Shown: positions 21,780 through 33,669 of the stretch, piece after piece
Layout of the letters: each line of letters opens with the position of its first letter
Position numbering within the stretch: the stretch's first letter is position 1
Assembly (NCBI GenBank): GCA_039707655.1
Contig: CM077671.1
Coordinates: forward strand, 370,017,220-370,081,219
Origin: Elymus sibiricus
Taxonomy: Eukaryota > Streptophyta > Magnoliopsida > Poales > Poaceae
Direction: 5' to 3'
DNA length: 64,000 nucleotides
Made by a program: the position numbers and the translations under genes
The notes under the pieces: model-generated
What the model was told of the DNA's origin: nothing
Databases searched by the model: none
What the model saw: the letters and a program-made list of their open reading frames with translations, nothing else

Positions 21780-22226
21780 TCAGGTCTGCTTGAGGCTCTT
21801 GACGAGCTTCCAGCGGGCGAGGAGCCTGGCGATGGGCGGCGTGAGCGCGATGGTGATGGGGACCCTGACGGGGAACAGGGCCTTGTTGCACAGGACGGCG
21901 AGCGCGAGCGCGCCGCCGCTGGACGCCGCGAGCTCCCCGGTCCGGTTCCGCGGCGCCTCCTGGCCGACGACGACGGCGGGGGCGGGGAGGGGGGTGGCCC
22001 CGTCGCCGGCGCCGGGAGCAGGGGCGGGGGCGGGCGGGGCCGCGTCGCCGGCGGCGGTGCCAGGGGCGCTGATGCCGATCTTGCGGAAGATGGCGTCGAC
22101 GTCGACGTTGTTGTTGATGGCGACGTAGAGGCCGGAGACGGAAGCGACGGAGACGGAGACGTGGACGCCGAGGGCCACCTTGCCGTACTTCCTCATGAGG
22201 TCCTTCATGCGGGCGGTGAACGCCAT
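21780..22226 (-). CDS. DUF1279 (FAM210-type) small membrane protein
   Basis: A single-exon ORF of 148 residues, ATG at 22226 and TGA at 21780-21782. DUF1279 features are clear in two blocks. The first has LMRKYGKVALGVHV and a hydrophobic segment at about 17-37, followed by INNNVDVDAIFRKIGI. The second has SSGGALALAVLCNKALFPVRVP followed by ITIALTPPIARLLARW (residues 102-139). Between them is an Ala/Pro-rich linker (about 54-90). The animal relatives FAM210A/B are mitochondrial membrane proteins; a mitochondrial or plastid membrane location here is inference. It has no internal stops and is probably a working host gene. The neighbour TRAPPC2L is transcribed the same way about 2.2 kb downstream. 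An upstream in-frame GTG at 22238 is not needed as a start. Confidence 0.88.
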   Translation of the reverse strand: MAFTARMKDLMRKYGKVALGVHVSVSVASVSGLYVAINNNVDVDAIFRKIGISAPGTAAGDAAPPAPAPAPGAGDGATPLPAPAVVVGQEAPRNRTGELAASSGGALALAVLCNKALFPVRVPITIALTPPIARLLARWKLVKSLKQT

Positions 22227-23861
22227 GGCTGGTGCCACCGGCGGCGAGGTCGGGGGCAGGCGCGCTGCGTGTGTGGATTTAAGATTTTGCGGCGGCGGCG
22301 GCGCGACGGGCTAGGGTTTTCTGGTCGGTCGGTCCGTCGGATCGGCGCGGCGGCGGCTAAAAGAGACGTGGACCCGAGTGCGTGGCGACCCGCGAGCCTT
22401 CCCTTTCTTTCTTGGAGAAAGAGGCTATGCTCGGACACGGCACAGCGTGCCGGTGCGTGTACCTCAAGGAAAAACGCATTCAGGTAGCTTGTGCTAGAAC
22501 ACGTTTCAGAAAGAGAAAAGTCCGCATGTTCATCAAAAAAAGAAAGTCCAGATTGTAATCCAAATTAATCATTTGATTTAAAATTCAATCCTGAATTTAA
22601 AAAATGATCGAACTATACCCTGAATTAACCACACGGTTCAAAAATCAATCCTCCTATTAGTTTTTCGACGCAGTCAAGAGGTTTTAGTGGTGTTGACCGC
22701 TAACTGAACAGTGCAAGTCATTAGGGCATGCGAACTAAGCCTGTGGCTGGCAAATCTTTAAGAAATTGTCTAGTTCATCTCTCATTTCAATCACGTGACC
22801 CGAGCACCCCAACACACAGACGGGTCTTTGAGTGACCCACATGACATGACTATCGAACCGCGTGTTGTTGTGGTGGTGGTGCTGCCGACGGTGGCGGTGA
22901 TGTTAACTGCTCCATGGAACCGCACGCATCGTGTGTGTCGATGAACTGCACAAACACCTACTGTGCACGCAAACAGCCGGAGAGCTACACACGCGCATGC
23001 GCGTGCTGATAAGCTATGCATGCACTTGCACGTGAGTTGCACGTCGTGCACTGCTATGGCCACCCCAACCATGTCGCTGCTCATGGTTGTCGTGGGGTAG
23101 GACGCCATGGTGTGTGAGGATTGTGAGATGCGGACGCCTCCCTCCACCTCCCTCCTCCCTTATCCTCCTCCAACGAACCTCCTCTCGCCTTCACGATCTC
23201 TTTGTGCATCGATGAGCGTCGAGAGCGCCAGGACGCACCAATCCACATGGGAGAGCTAGGAACCCATGACCCACATCACGGGTGCCTATATCACTCAACC
23301 TCTAGATCCCCCCGTCACGGACGTGTGAGTAGGGGAGCTACATTCACGACGACTACCCGAGAAAGTAAGGCCCGAAGGGTGTGGCGGCAGACCACCGTGC
23401 GCGACCCAATATTGCGGAAACACTGTGCGGTCCCTCATGGCGATGTGCCGACTCCTGGCGGCAACGCATGATGTCTCGTTGGAGCGGTTGCCCGGGGCGC
23501 AGCAGAAGGAGGAGCCGCTCGAGGCTCTGGTAGAGGCGATGTGCAGGACGGGGCTAGGAGTACAAGGAAAGGAAAGAGGGGTTTGAGGTGGAGCGGCGTG
23601 GGTCGCCCGCAGCGGACGCAATAAGGGGCGACTAGTATGGTGGTGTGACTGGTGTCGCTAGAGGAGTACGAGGTCAGTGTCACACGAGTAAATGAGACAG
23701 GGAAGAACGAGCCACTCTTTACTCCTCCAGGTCCTAGCCTTAGTTGGCAACGGTTGCTAAGCCGCCACTACCCAGCCAGTGGTCAATATGGTCAAAACCA
23801 CGTGACAGGGTCAAAATCGAAACCAGGGTTGATTTTTTGACATCGTGGCTAGTTCGGGGCG
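22227..23861. other. Upstream flank of the DUF1279 gene and left target flank of Gypsy element A
   Basis: 22227-22480 is GC-rich and probably holds the 5' UTR and promoter. Beyond it I see no gene; overlapping frames on both strands look random. The last bases TATGT (23862-23866) are the target duplication of element A. Confidence 0.5.
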
Positions 23862-23866
23862 TATGT

Positions 23867-25390
23867 TGATACGTCTCCATCGTATCTATATTTTTTGATT
23901 GTTTCATGCCAATATTATACAACTTTCACATATTTTTGGCAACATTTTATATGATTTATTGGACTAACATATTGATCCAGTGCCCAGTGCTAGTTCCTAT
24001 TTGTTGCATGTTTTTTGTTTCGCAGAATATCCATATCAAACGAAGTCCAAACGCGATAAAAATTTATGGAGAATTATTTTGGAATATATGTGATTTTTGG
24101 GAGTTTGAATCAACGCAAAAGGGGGCCCACAACCAGCACAAGACACCAGGGCGCGCCCCTGGGCCCAGGCGCGTGGTGGTGGGTTGTGCCCTCCTCGTAA
24201 GTCGGTTGGAGATCTACTTCGGGCGCAAAGAAGATTATATCCGGAAAAAAATTGTGTTAAAATCTCAGCGCAATCGGAGTTACAGATCTCCGGGAATATA
24301 AGAAACGGGTTTTGGCCAGAAAACAGGAACGAGAAACAGAAGAGAACAAAGAGAGAGATCCAATCTCGGAGGGGCTCATGCCCCTCCGCTGCCATGGAGG
24401 CCATGGACCAGAAGGGGAACTCTCCTCCCATCTAGGGGGGAGGCCAAGGAAGAAGAAGAAGGAGGGGGGATCTCTCCCCCTCTCTCCCAGTGGCGCCGGA
24501 ACGCCACCGGGGCAATCATCGTGACGGCGATCTACTCCAACAACTTCGCCGCCGTCAACACCAACTCTCTTCCCCTCTATGCAGCGGTGTAACACCTCTC
24601 TTCCCCACTGTAATCTCTACTTAAACATGGTTCTCAACTCCATATATTATTTCCCAATGATATTTGGCTATCCTATGATGTTTGAGTAGATCTCTTTTGT
24701 CCTACGGGTTAATTGTGGTATGATGTTATTGATATGAGTGTATGTTGATATGGTACTGTCCTATGGTGCCCTCCGTGTCGCGCAAACATGAGGGATCCCC
24801 GCTGTAGGGTGTTGCAATATGTTCATAACTTGCTTATGGTGGGTGGCGTGAGTGACAGAAGCACATACCCGAGTAGGTGGGTTGTTGCGTATGGGAGTAA
24901 AGAGGACTTGATACTTAATGCTATGGTTGGGTTTTACCTTAATGATCTTTGGTAGTTGCGGATGCTTGCTAGAGTTCCAATCATAAGTGCATATGATCCA
25001 AGTACGGAAAGTGTGTTAGCGTATGCCTCTCCCTCATTGCATATGACAAGTATCTATCATATTATATTCAATTGCCTATGGACAATCTTTCTCTTGTGAT
25101 ACACAAAAAAGCTTTCTACTAAACTATTTACGTTTATTGTTCTTTTATTAAAACAACACCTAACTTTTATTTCCACGTTCTTTATTTTCTTGCAAAGTAC
25201 TTCTAGTTTTATTCCCGCAAAGTAGTTTCATACTTGTTCTAGGTAAAGCAAGCATTAGCGTGCGTAGAGTTATATCGGTGGTCGATAGAACTTGAGGGAA
25301 TATTTGTTCTACCTTTATCTCATCGTTGGGTTCGACACTCTTACTTGTCAAAAAAGGCTACAAACGATCCCCTACACTTGTGGGTTATCA
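23867..25390 (+). repeat. 5' LTR of Gypsy element A
   Basis: 1524 bp, TGATACGTCTCC...GTGGGTTATCA. The 3' copy sums to 1500 bp once the nested insertion is removed. A related LTR start occurs at 63583. Confidence 0.93.
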
Positions 25391-25401
25391 AGACCTTTTT
25401 C

Positions 25402-25419
25402 TGGCGCCGTTGCCGGGGA
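25402..25419 (+). other. Primer binding site, tRNA-Asp type
   Basis: TGGCGCCGTTGCCGGGGA is complementary to the 3' end of plant tRNA-Asp(GTC). Confidence 0.9.
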
Positions 25420-25563
25420 GCAATAGCGTGGGGTGAATATTCTCGTGTGTGCTTGTTTTCTTTATCACTAAGTAATTTTTATTTTCTATTATTAGTTGTT
25501 TTATATCTTTAGTTATGGATATGGAACACGAAACACCAAAAAAATTAGTGGTACTTGCTACTC

Positions 25564-26859
25564 ATGAAGATGGGGAACCTCTTAAAAACCCTCGATGCTA
25601 GTTATGTGGGACACGTTAATTACTCCTTTGATAATCATGAGAAATCATCATTAAACTTTATAATGGGAGACACGTTGGATCAACGTGAGTACTTTAGGGA
25701 TTATCGCTTGTCTCAAAAAGGGAAACACTTATGGGATCAAATTAGAATATTGCAATGGTTTGCTTGGGATGCATGCTTGAGATGTGATTTTACTTGTTGC
25801 TCTAAGATAGAGGCTCCACACCTTCCCTTTCAATGTAAATTTAACTATAATGAAACCTTGGCTTCTTATGCTAAAGGTATTTATGATTACTATGATGTGG
25901 AACGAATAGAAGAATTTGTTGCTTTTAAAGGAGCTTATGAGATTGCTTCTTTGCTTGAAAAGTATGATGGTGATGTTCCTTACGAATCTGAAAATTTATC
26001 CATACTTCAATATTGCTATGATAATTATGATTGCAATGCTGATATTATTGAATTTATTGAAAGAATGTCCGCTGCCTTGGAAGAAACTAATATTTTGCAG
26101 GAATCTATGGAAGAAGAAATTGCTGAAACTGTGAGTTTGTTAGATGAAAAAGATGAGGAGGAGAGCAAAGAACAAAAGGAGGAAGAGCGGATTAGCTACC
26201 CATGCCCACCTTCTAATGAGAGTAATTCTTCAACTCATACATTGTTTTATTTCCCTTCGTGCTTACCGAAGGATGAATGCTATGATAATTGCTATGATCC
26301 CTTGGATTTATTTGAAATATCCCTTTTTGATGAACTTGATGTTTGCTATGCTTGTGTCCATGATGCCAATATGAATTATGCTTATGAAGATGAACTTGAT
26401 ATAGTTCCTTATGTTAAGAATGAAATTGTTGCTATTGCACCCACACATGATAGTCCTATTATCTTTTTGAATTCTCCCAACTACACTATATCGGAGAAGT
26501 TTGCTCTTATTAAGGATTATATTGATGGGTTGCGTTTTGCTACTACACATGATGATTTTGATGACTATAATATGCATGTGCTTGTTGCTCCTACTTGCAA
26601 TTATTATGTAAGAGGAACTACATCTCCACCTCTTTATGTTTCCAATACGATAAAATTGCAAGAAACTACTTATGCTATGTATTGGCCTTTACTTGATGTG
26701 CATGAATTGTTCTTGTATGACATGCCAATGCATAGGAAGAGAGTTAGACTTCGTTGTCACATGATATATGTTGCTTTGTGCTCACTACTAAATTACAAAT
26801 CATTGTTAATTAAAATTGGCTTTGATATACCTTGGGATCCGGGTGGATCCATTACTTGA
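25564..26859 (+). CDS. Unrecognised acidic protein of non-autonomous Gypsy element A
   Basis: An open frame of 431 residues from ATG 25564 to TGA. A different frame opens at ATG 25515 (MDMEHETPKK) and stops at about 25600, so the natural start may lie there with a small indel between; I treat the N-terminus as uncertain. Visible features are a Cys cluster WDACLRCDFTCCSK (residues about 62-75), many Tyr/Asp/Glu, a Glu/Lys-rich coiled-coil-like stretch (about 175-215), and Asp/Tyr-rich repeats (ECYDNCYDPLDLFEISLFDE). I see no zinc knuckle, protease or polymerase motif, so it is neither a normal gag nor pol. It occupies the place of gag, about 145 bp after the primer site. The long open frame in an old, nested element suggests past selection on the protein or fairly recent activity. 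Its function is unknown. Confidence 0.6.
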   Translation: MKMGNLLKTLDASYVGHVNYSFDNHEKSSLNFIMGDTLDQREYFRDYRLSQKGKHLWDQIRILQWFAWDACLRCDFTCCSKIEAPHLPFQCKFNYNETLASYAKGIYDYYDVERIEEFVAFKGAYEIASLLEKYDGDVPYESENLSILQYCYDNYDCNADIIEFIERMSAALEETNILQESMEEEIAETVSLLDEKDEEESKEQKEEERISYPCPPSNESNSSTHTLFYFPSCLPKDECYDNCYDPLDLFEISLFDELDVCYACVHDANMNYAYEDELDIVPYVKNEIVAIAPTHDSPIIFLNSPNYTISEKFALIKDYIDGLRFATTHDDFDDYNMHVLVAPTCNYYVRGTTSPPLYVSNTIKLQETTYAMYWPLLDVHELFLYDMPMHRKRVRLRCHMIYVALCSLLNYKSLLIKIGFDIPWDPGGSIT

Positions 26860-29787
26860 GCACTTTATGCCTAGCTTAATGGCTTTAAAGAAAGCGCTGC
26901 CAAGGAGACAACCCGGAAGTTTTAGAGAGTCATTTTATTATGTTGACAGCTTTTATAAAGTTTAAAAACAAAAAAATATAGAGGGGAACCTAAAACTTCA
27001 CAAAAAGAAAGGTGAAAGTGAGAGAGCTGATGAGCATCGTTGAAGTGGGGGCTAGCCTTGAACTTTGTTCATGCCCATGGAAACTTTGTGAATCTTGAAT
27101 CACAGAAACTTTTCAAAAAAAATAATTATCCCCTTCTACAAATCCATTGTATTATAAAAATAATGTACCAAGATTTTCCTTTAGGATGATTAGATTGCTT
27201 GTTGGTATGTGCGGTGTAAAAACAGAAACTTTGTCTGTAGTCCGTGAATTTTAATTTTTTACTGGAACGTCAAAAGTTTCTAAATTTTTTACACAGTATT
27301 TCTATATAAATTTTTTATTTCTTCCTAATTTTTTAGAATTTTTGGAGTTACATAAGTATGGTAAAAGTTCGGATTACTACAGACTATCCTGTTTAAGACA
27401 TATTCTGTTTTTGATGCATTGTTTTGCTTGTTTTGATGAAACTATCAATTTTATCGGTGGTATAATCCATGGAGAAGTTATAATACAGCAGGTATAATGC
27501 AAATATAAAATATGAATGGGTTTCAACAGTACTTAAAATAGTAATTTGCTTTATTATACTAACGGATCTCACCAGTTTTCTGTTAAGTTTTGTGTGGATG
27601 AAGTGCTCAAAGATCGAGGAGGTCTCGATATGAGGAGAAGGAGGAGAGTCAATAGTTCAAGCTTGGGGATGCCCAAGGCATACCAAGTGAATATCCAAGG
27701 AGACTCAAGCATCTAAGCTTGGGGATGCCCCGGAAGGCATGCCATCTTTCTTCAACAAGTATCGGTATGTTTTCGTTTTCGTTTCGTTCATGTGATATGT
27801 GTAAATCTTGGAGCGTCTTTTGTGTTTAGTTTTCACTTTTATTTTATGCACCATGCTGGTATGAGATAGTCCATGGTTGATTTATAGAATGCTCATTGCA
27901 CTTCACTTATATCTTTTGAGTGTGGCTTTATAGAATGCTTCATGTGCTTCACTTATATCATTTGAAGTTTGGATTGCCTGTTTCTCTTCACATAGAAAAC
28001 CATTATTTGTAGAATGCTCTTTTGCTTCACTTATATTCATTAGAGAATGGTCTTTTGTAGAAAGAATTAAACTCTCTTGCTTCACTTATATCTATTTAGA
28101 GAGTCAACAGGAATTGGTCATTTGCATGGTTAGTCATAAAATCCTACATAAAAATTATGGATCACTGAATATGATATGTTTGATTCCTTGCAATAGTTTT
28201 GCGATATAGAGATGATAATATGTGGGAGGTACTAGTGGATGATCGTGTTTAGTAAGATATTGGTGTTAAGGTTTGTGATTCCCGAAGCATGCACGTATAG
28301 TCTCCCGTTATGCCAGGAAGTTGGAGCACAATTTATCCTTGATTGTCTATCTTTGTGTGAAGGTCGGGGGCGCGAGATGGTTAACTCCTACCAACCTCCC
28401 CCCTAGGAGCATGCGTAGCAATACTTTGCTTCGGGGGCTAATAAACTTTTGCAATAAGTATGTGAGTTCTTTATGACTAATGCGAGTCCATGGATTATAC
28501 ACACTCTTACCTTTCCGCAATTTGCTAGCCTCTACGGTACCGTGCATTGCCCTTTCTCACCTCGAGAATCGATGCAAACTTTGCTGGTGCATCCAAACCC
28601 CGTGATATGATATGCTCTATCACACATAAGCCTTATTATATCTTCCTCAAAACAGCCACCATACCTACCTATTATGGCATTTCCATAGTCATTCCGAGAT
28701 ATATTGCCATGCAACTTCCACCGCTTGCGTTTTGATGACTTGAGCATTCATTGTCATATTGCTTTACATGATCGTAAGATAGCTAGCATGTTGTTTCCAT
28801 GTCTTGTCCGTTTTTTGATATCTTTGCTACGCTAAATCATTGCATTCATATAGAGTCATACTTTGTTCTACTATCGAGTTGTAATATTGAGTTGTGAGTA
28901 AATAGAAGTGTGATGATCATCATTATTCATTATTAGAGCATGTCCCAGTGAGGAAAGGATGATGGAAACTATGATTCCCCCACAAGTCGGGATGAGGTTC
29001 CGGACATATATAAAAAAGGGAGAATTAAAAAAAGAAGGAAAAAAAAGAAAAAAAAGAAAAAAAGAGAGACAAAGAGAGAAGGGGCATGCTAATTTCACAC
29101 TTGTGCTTCAAAGCAGCACCATGTTTTTCATATAGAGAGTCTCCTATGTTGTCACTTTCATATACTAGTGGGAATTTCTCATTATAGAGTTAGATGCACA
29201 CCCACTTAGTTTCAGTTTGAGCTTCCATACACTTATAGCTCTTAGTGCATCCGTTGCATGACAATCCCTACTCCTCGCATTGATATAAATTGATGGGCAT
29301 CTCCATAGCCCGTTGATTAGCCGCTTCGATGTGAGACTATCTTTTTTTTGTCTTCTCTATATTAATGCCTACCACCACATTCTATTTTACCCATAGTGCT
29401 ATATCCATAGCTTGCGCTCATGTATTGCGTGAGAGTTGAAAATGCTGAAGCGCGTTAAAAGTATGAACCAATTGCTTGGCTGACACCGGGGTAGTACATG
29501 ATTTGTACTTTGTGTTAAGAAGACAGAGCATGACAAGGCTATATGATTTTGTAGGGATAGCGTTCTTTAGCCTTGATATTTTGAAAGACATGATTGTTTG
29601 TTGGGATGCCTGAGTATTAATGTCTTCATGCCAAAACTAGACTATTGCTTTGAATCACTTGTGTCTTAATATTCATGCCATGATTAGATATACGATCAAG
29701 ATTATGCTAGGTAGCATTCCACATCAAAAATTATCTTTTTTATCATTTACCTACTCGAGGACGAGCAGGAATTAAGCTTGGGGATGC
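26860..29787 (+). other. Non-coding internal region of Gypsy element A
   Basis: No long open frame remains. Recognisable pieces are a block after the ORF (AATGGCTTTAAAGAAAGCGC, 26879-26898), a block near 27041-27095 also found in Gypsy element D, and repeated AAGCTTGGGGATGC motifs (27659-27672 region, 27716-27729, 29774-29787). The last abuts the 3' LTR and probably serves as its polypurine tract. Confidence 0.6.
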
Positions 29788-30523
29788 TGATATGTCTCCG
29801 TCGTATCTATAATTTTTTATTGTTTCATGCCAATATTATACAACTTTCACATATTTTTGGCAACATTTTATATGATTTATTGGACTAACATATTGATCCA
29901 GTGCCCAGTGCCAGTTCATGTTTGCTGCATGTTTTTTGTTTCGCGGAATATCCATATCAAACGAAGTCCAAACGTGATAAAAATTTACGGAGAATTATTT
30001 TGGAATATATGTGATTTTTGGGAGTTGGAATCAACACAAAAGGGGGCCCACAGCCACCATAAGACACTAGGGCGCGCCCCTGGGCCCAAGCGCGTGGTGG
30101 TGGGTTGTGCCCTCCTCGTAAGTTGGTTGGAGCTCTACTTCGGACGCAAGGAAGCTTATATACGGAAAAAATCATGTTAAAATCTCAGCACAATCGGAGT
30201 TACGGATCTCCGGGAATATAAGAAACGGTTTTCGGCCAGAAAACAGGAACGAGAAACAGAAGAGAACAAAGAGGGAGATCCAATCTCGGAGGTGAACCTG
30301 CCCCTCCGCCGCCATGGAGGCCATGGACCAGAGGGGGAACTCTCCTCCCATCTAGGGGGGAGGCCAAGGAAGAAGAAGAAGGAGGGGGGCTCTCTCCCTC
30401 TCTCTCCCGGTGGCGTCGGAATGCCGCCGGGGCAATCATCGTGACGGCGATCTACTCCAACAACTTCGCCGCCGTCAACACCAACTCTCTCCCCCTCTAT
30501 GAAGCGGTGTAACACCTCTCTTC
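29788..30523 (+). repeat. 3' LTR of Gypsy element A, left part
   Basis: Begins TGATATGTCTCCG and matches the 5' LTR up to CACCTCTCTTC, where solo LTR B is inserted. The match resumes at 59874. Confidence 0.93.
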
Positions 30524-31807
30524 TGTAACACCCCAAAAATTTAATCATGTTTTATCAATTAAAATTTTACCAGGAATAATTATTTTCTATTTTCTAGATT
30601 TTCTATTAATTTTAGAACCACTCTTTTTCTCTGAATTACAAAAGTCTTCCCTCCTATCTGAAACTTTTGAATAATATTATAGGACTTGAATGTTTTCTTA
30701 AAGCAATTGATTTCATTTAATTAAACTAGTGGAATTATTTTTATAATAAAACTTGCCAAGTTTTAATTCTTTTAATAGCATTTTCATCCTTTTAAAGGCT
30801 CCTGTTGAACTACAACCTCTTCATAAGCTCATTTATAAATCCCACAAAAATTTGTAGGTGTCATGTGATGTCCCTGGATCACTTTTTTGCAAAAACCCAA
30901 CTTGGTGTTTTGGAAAAATTGAGCATATCATCCTCATTTTCATTCTGGTCCAGTTTGGCAGTTTGTACTGCAACCATATTTTATTTTGCTCTAGTGACCT
31001 TGGGATTTTTCCTGATTGTATTCATCCCTACCAAACCCTTAAGTCCAGGAGATCAGCCTCATTAGGATGTTTTAACCACATGCAATAATGCCCCATAGTT
31101 TCTATCAAGAAACAAAGATTTGCAAAACTTTCACTAGCAAGTTTTTGCTTTTGCCAAAATAATCTTGCCATCCTATTGTGCATCTAAGGAGACCACAACC
31201 TGGTAATTTTGGTGGCCATAGAGGTCTCCTAGGTGATCTTGGCATTTTGTCAGACACCTGATGTGCATGAACATAATTGGCATAGTTTTGTGTTTGCCTT
31301 ATGAACTTGATCCCCTGACCCAACCACGTTGTCAAATAGTCCTAGTACAATCTCAATAACCACACTGTTAATTATTAGCACCACCTAAGGCTCCTAGCAT
31401 GCATTGGCATTTCGCCGAACTCATGGCGTGCGTGCTCTGGGCGCGCCCAGAGCGCCCGTATTGCTGCCGTAGCGCCCAAGCCGCCGTGCACCCACCTACC
31501 GCGCCACTGGCCTTTTCCCCTCGCGTAGAGCCATACCCCGACCCCTCCAAACCGCTAGGGCCGCCCCCTCTCGCCACGCAGCGCCGCCACCAGAGCCACC
31601 TTGGAGGCTAGCCTGCGGCCGCATCTGGCCCCTGCCATGGCCGGCGCTGCCCGAGCCACACCAGCGCACCAGCTGCCCATTTGAGCAGTTCATCCTCATC
31701 CTCTCGCCCTGCCGACCCCGCCAGCCATCGCCATGCGCCCCCTTGCAACAGAACGGCGGTTCGCCGGACTTATCCTCGAGAGCTCGCGGGAACCGACCTT
31801 CACCGCC

Positions 31808-31815
31808 TATAAAAG
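31808..31815 (+). promoter_or_regulatory. Probable TATA box of solo LTR B
   Basis: TATAAAAG is followed by a GC-rich stretch, as expected for an LTR promoter. The open frames on either side (up to 164 codons) are Pro/Arg-rich and not family-like. Confidence 0.5.
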
Positions 31816-33508
31816 GAGCCCCCTCGAGCTCTAGGCCACTCAAGCCGCTCCTCCCCTTCCCCGTTTGGACCCCAAGGCAACCAGATGACCGGAGGAGCTC
31901 ATCTCCCTCGACTCCGGCCGAACCACCACCGCCGCCCCTCTGAAAAATTCGTCGCAACCAGGATCCCTCCGCTCTTCCTCTCTCCACTAGAAGCTCTCAT
32001 GCGGTCCCGCGATGCTATTCCCCCTTCCATTTTGTTCTGGGACCAACCACACGTGAATCCCCTTTGTTGCCCGACACCGCCGTCTGCCGGAGATCTTGTC
32101 ACCGGCGACCCTGTCCACCTCTCCATCCGTGACAACCCCCGGGAGGACCGCAGGGATCCCGTGGACCCATTCCCGTGCCTAGGACCCCGCGAGGAACTGC
32201 TGTTCGCCGGCGGCGATCACCGGAGTCCTCTCCTCCGCTCGGCTAGAGGAGGGAGACGACCAGTTAGACCAGTCAAACCTGACTGGTGGACCCACTGGCC
32301 CACGGTCAGTAAGACAGAGGTCACCGGTTCGTCCCTAAGTGGAGGCGCGTTTCCGCGAAGTACGTCTTCCCTTCCCTGAAAGCATATTATGAACCAAAGC
32401 GTTTTCCTTTTTCTGATTTAATTTAAAACAGAAGTTTGACCCCCCTTTGACTGGTCATAACTTTTAAAATAAAAGCCCAATTGATTTAATTCCTTTTCAT
32501 ACCTCTCTCAAATTTCACCTAGTTTATTTTAAGATTTATGTCAAAAATATTTAAGACAACTTTTTGTACTGTTTTTGAATTGCGTGTTGATTTGAATATT
32601 TTCAAAATTGGAATTGGAGAGAGCAGCAAACTTTCAAAAGTTTTTGGATGCACCCTACCCCTCTGCACCTTTAAGGCAAGCATTCTGAACCCTTGGTATA
32701 GTATTTGTTGTGTGATGATTGGTGTGACGAATAAAGCTACAACACTAAGTTGACATGAAGTGCGCGTTATTTCATGTGAAGGTGTGATCATGCTTGCATC
32801 TGCATGATGAGGATTTCCTACTAATGAACTTGAGATGCTTGTGGCAGTAGTCACCACCTTGTGCCACTCATGCCTACCGGAAGGAATCCGGGATAGGCTT
32901 CTGTCTCAGGTTGACACGAGCTTGGTGCTGACATCTTGTTGGAGCGAGAATGGTCAGTGAGGCATGATGGAGTGTGATGAGTGGTGATTCTGTCATATAT
33001 TGTGAAGAATATTTGTTGTGCTAATCATATAGGGGACACTTAAACCTCCTGACTCGACCATAGATCGATTCTTGTTCCAGTAACCCCCATACTTGTTTCG
33101 TACTACCACGTGTCCCTATCGCAGGTAGCGTACAGTTCAGTAAGTTGTCAACCCCTTTCTTGGCACACACTATACAGAGAGGCCACAGTGGAAGATACCG
33201 GAGGCATCTGGTAGGCATGCCACTTGGTCCGGGGGCATGGGTGTTTCTGGTTGGGACCGAGAGGGGGGCACCCCTTAGTAGCGCGCGGTATAAATGTGAT
33301 CCCATGCTAATCGAGGTTGTAGCCTCCCCACTTAGAGTTTTGCTTAACGAGTGTCGTGGGTGATTCCAGGCATCGGTAAGTTAAGCTGGTGTGTTAGGGG
33401 CAGGTGTGTTTTCAATTCAAAGACCGTAAGCGGAATTAGTCCCGGTGGACTAAAGGAATCCGTTACTCATGGGTAAAGAGTACACCCTCTGAGGAGTTTA
33501 TATCTATT

Positions 33509-33535
33509 CGAATAGCCGTGTCTGCGATTAAGGAC
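33509..33535 (+). promoter_or_regulatory. Conserved AATAGCCGTGTC block in LTR B
   Basis: This block aligns with blocks in LTRs D (38387, 50778) and E (44017). Upstream bases (GTACACCCTCTGAGGAGT) are also alike. It lies downstream of the TATA box, so it would be in the transcribed leader. Function unknown. Confidence 0.55.
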
Positions 33536-33669
33536 TACAGTCTGGGAAGGGTCAAGTGTCGGTCTTAGTGTCGATCTTCGGAGGAAAACTTCTAAACCAA
33601 TATATTGATCATGACGTGTGACAAATGATGATTATACTTATTCTTATTGTGGACTAACCATGTTATTTA

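Noticed and set aside
22161..22487. 108-codon plus-strand frame over the DUF1279 gene start
   Set aside because: It is antisense to a convincing gene in GC-rich sequence and resembles nothing.
31885..32379. 164-codon open frame in solo LTR B
   Set aside because: It overlaps a minus-strand frame, has no family features, and lies in the GC-rich LTR segment downstream of the TATA box.
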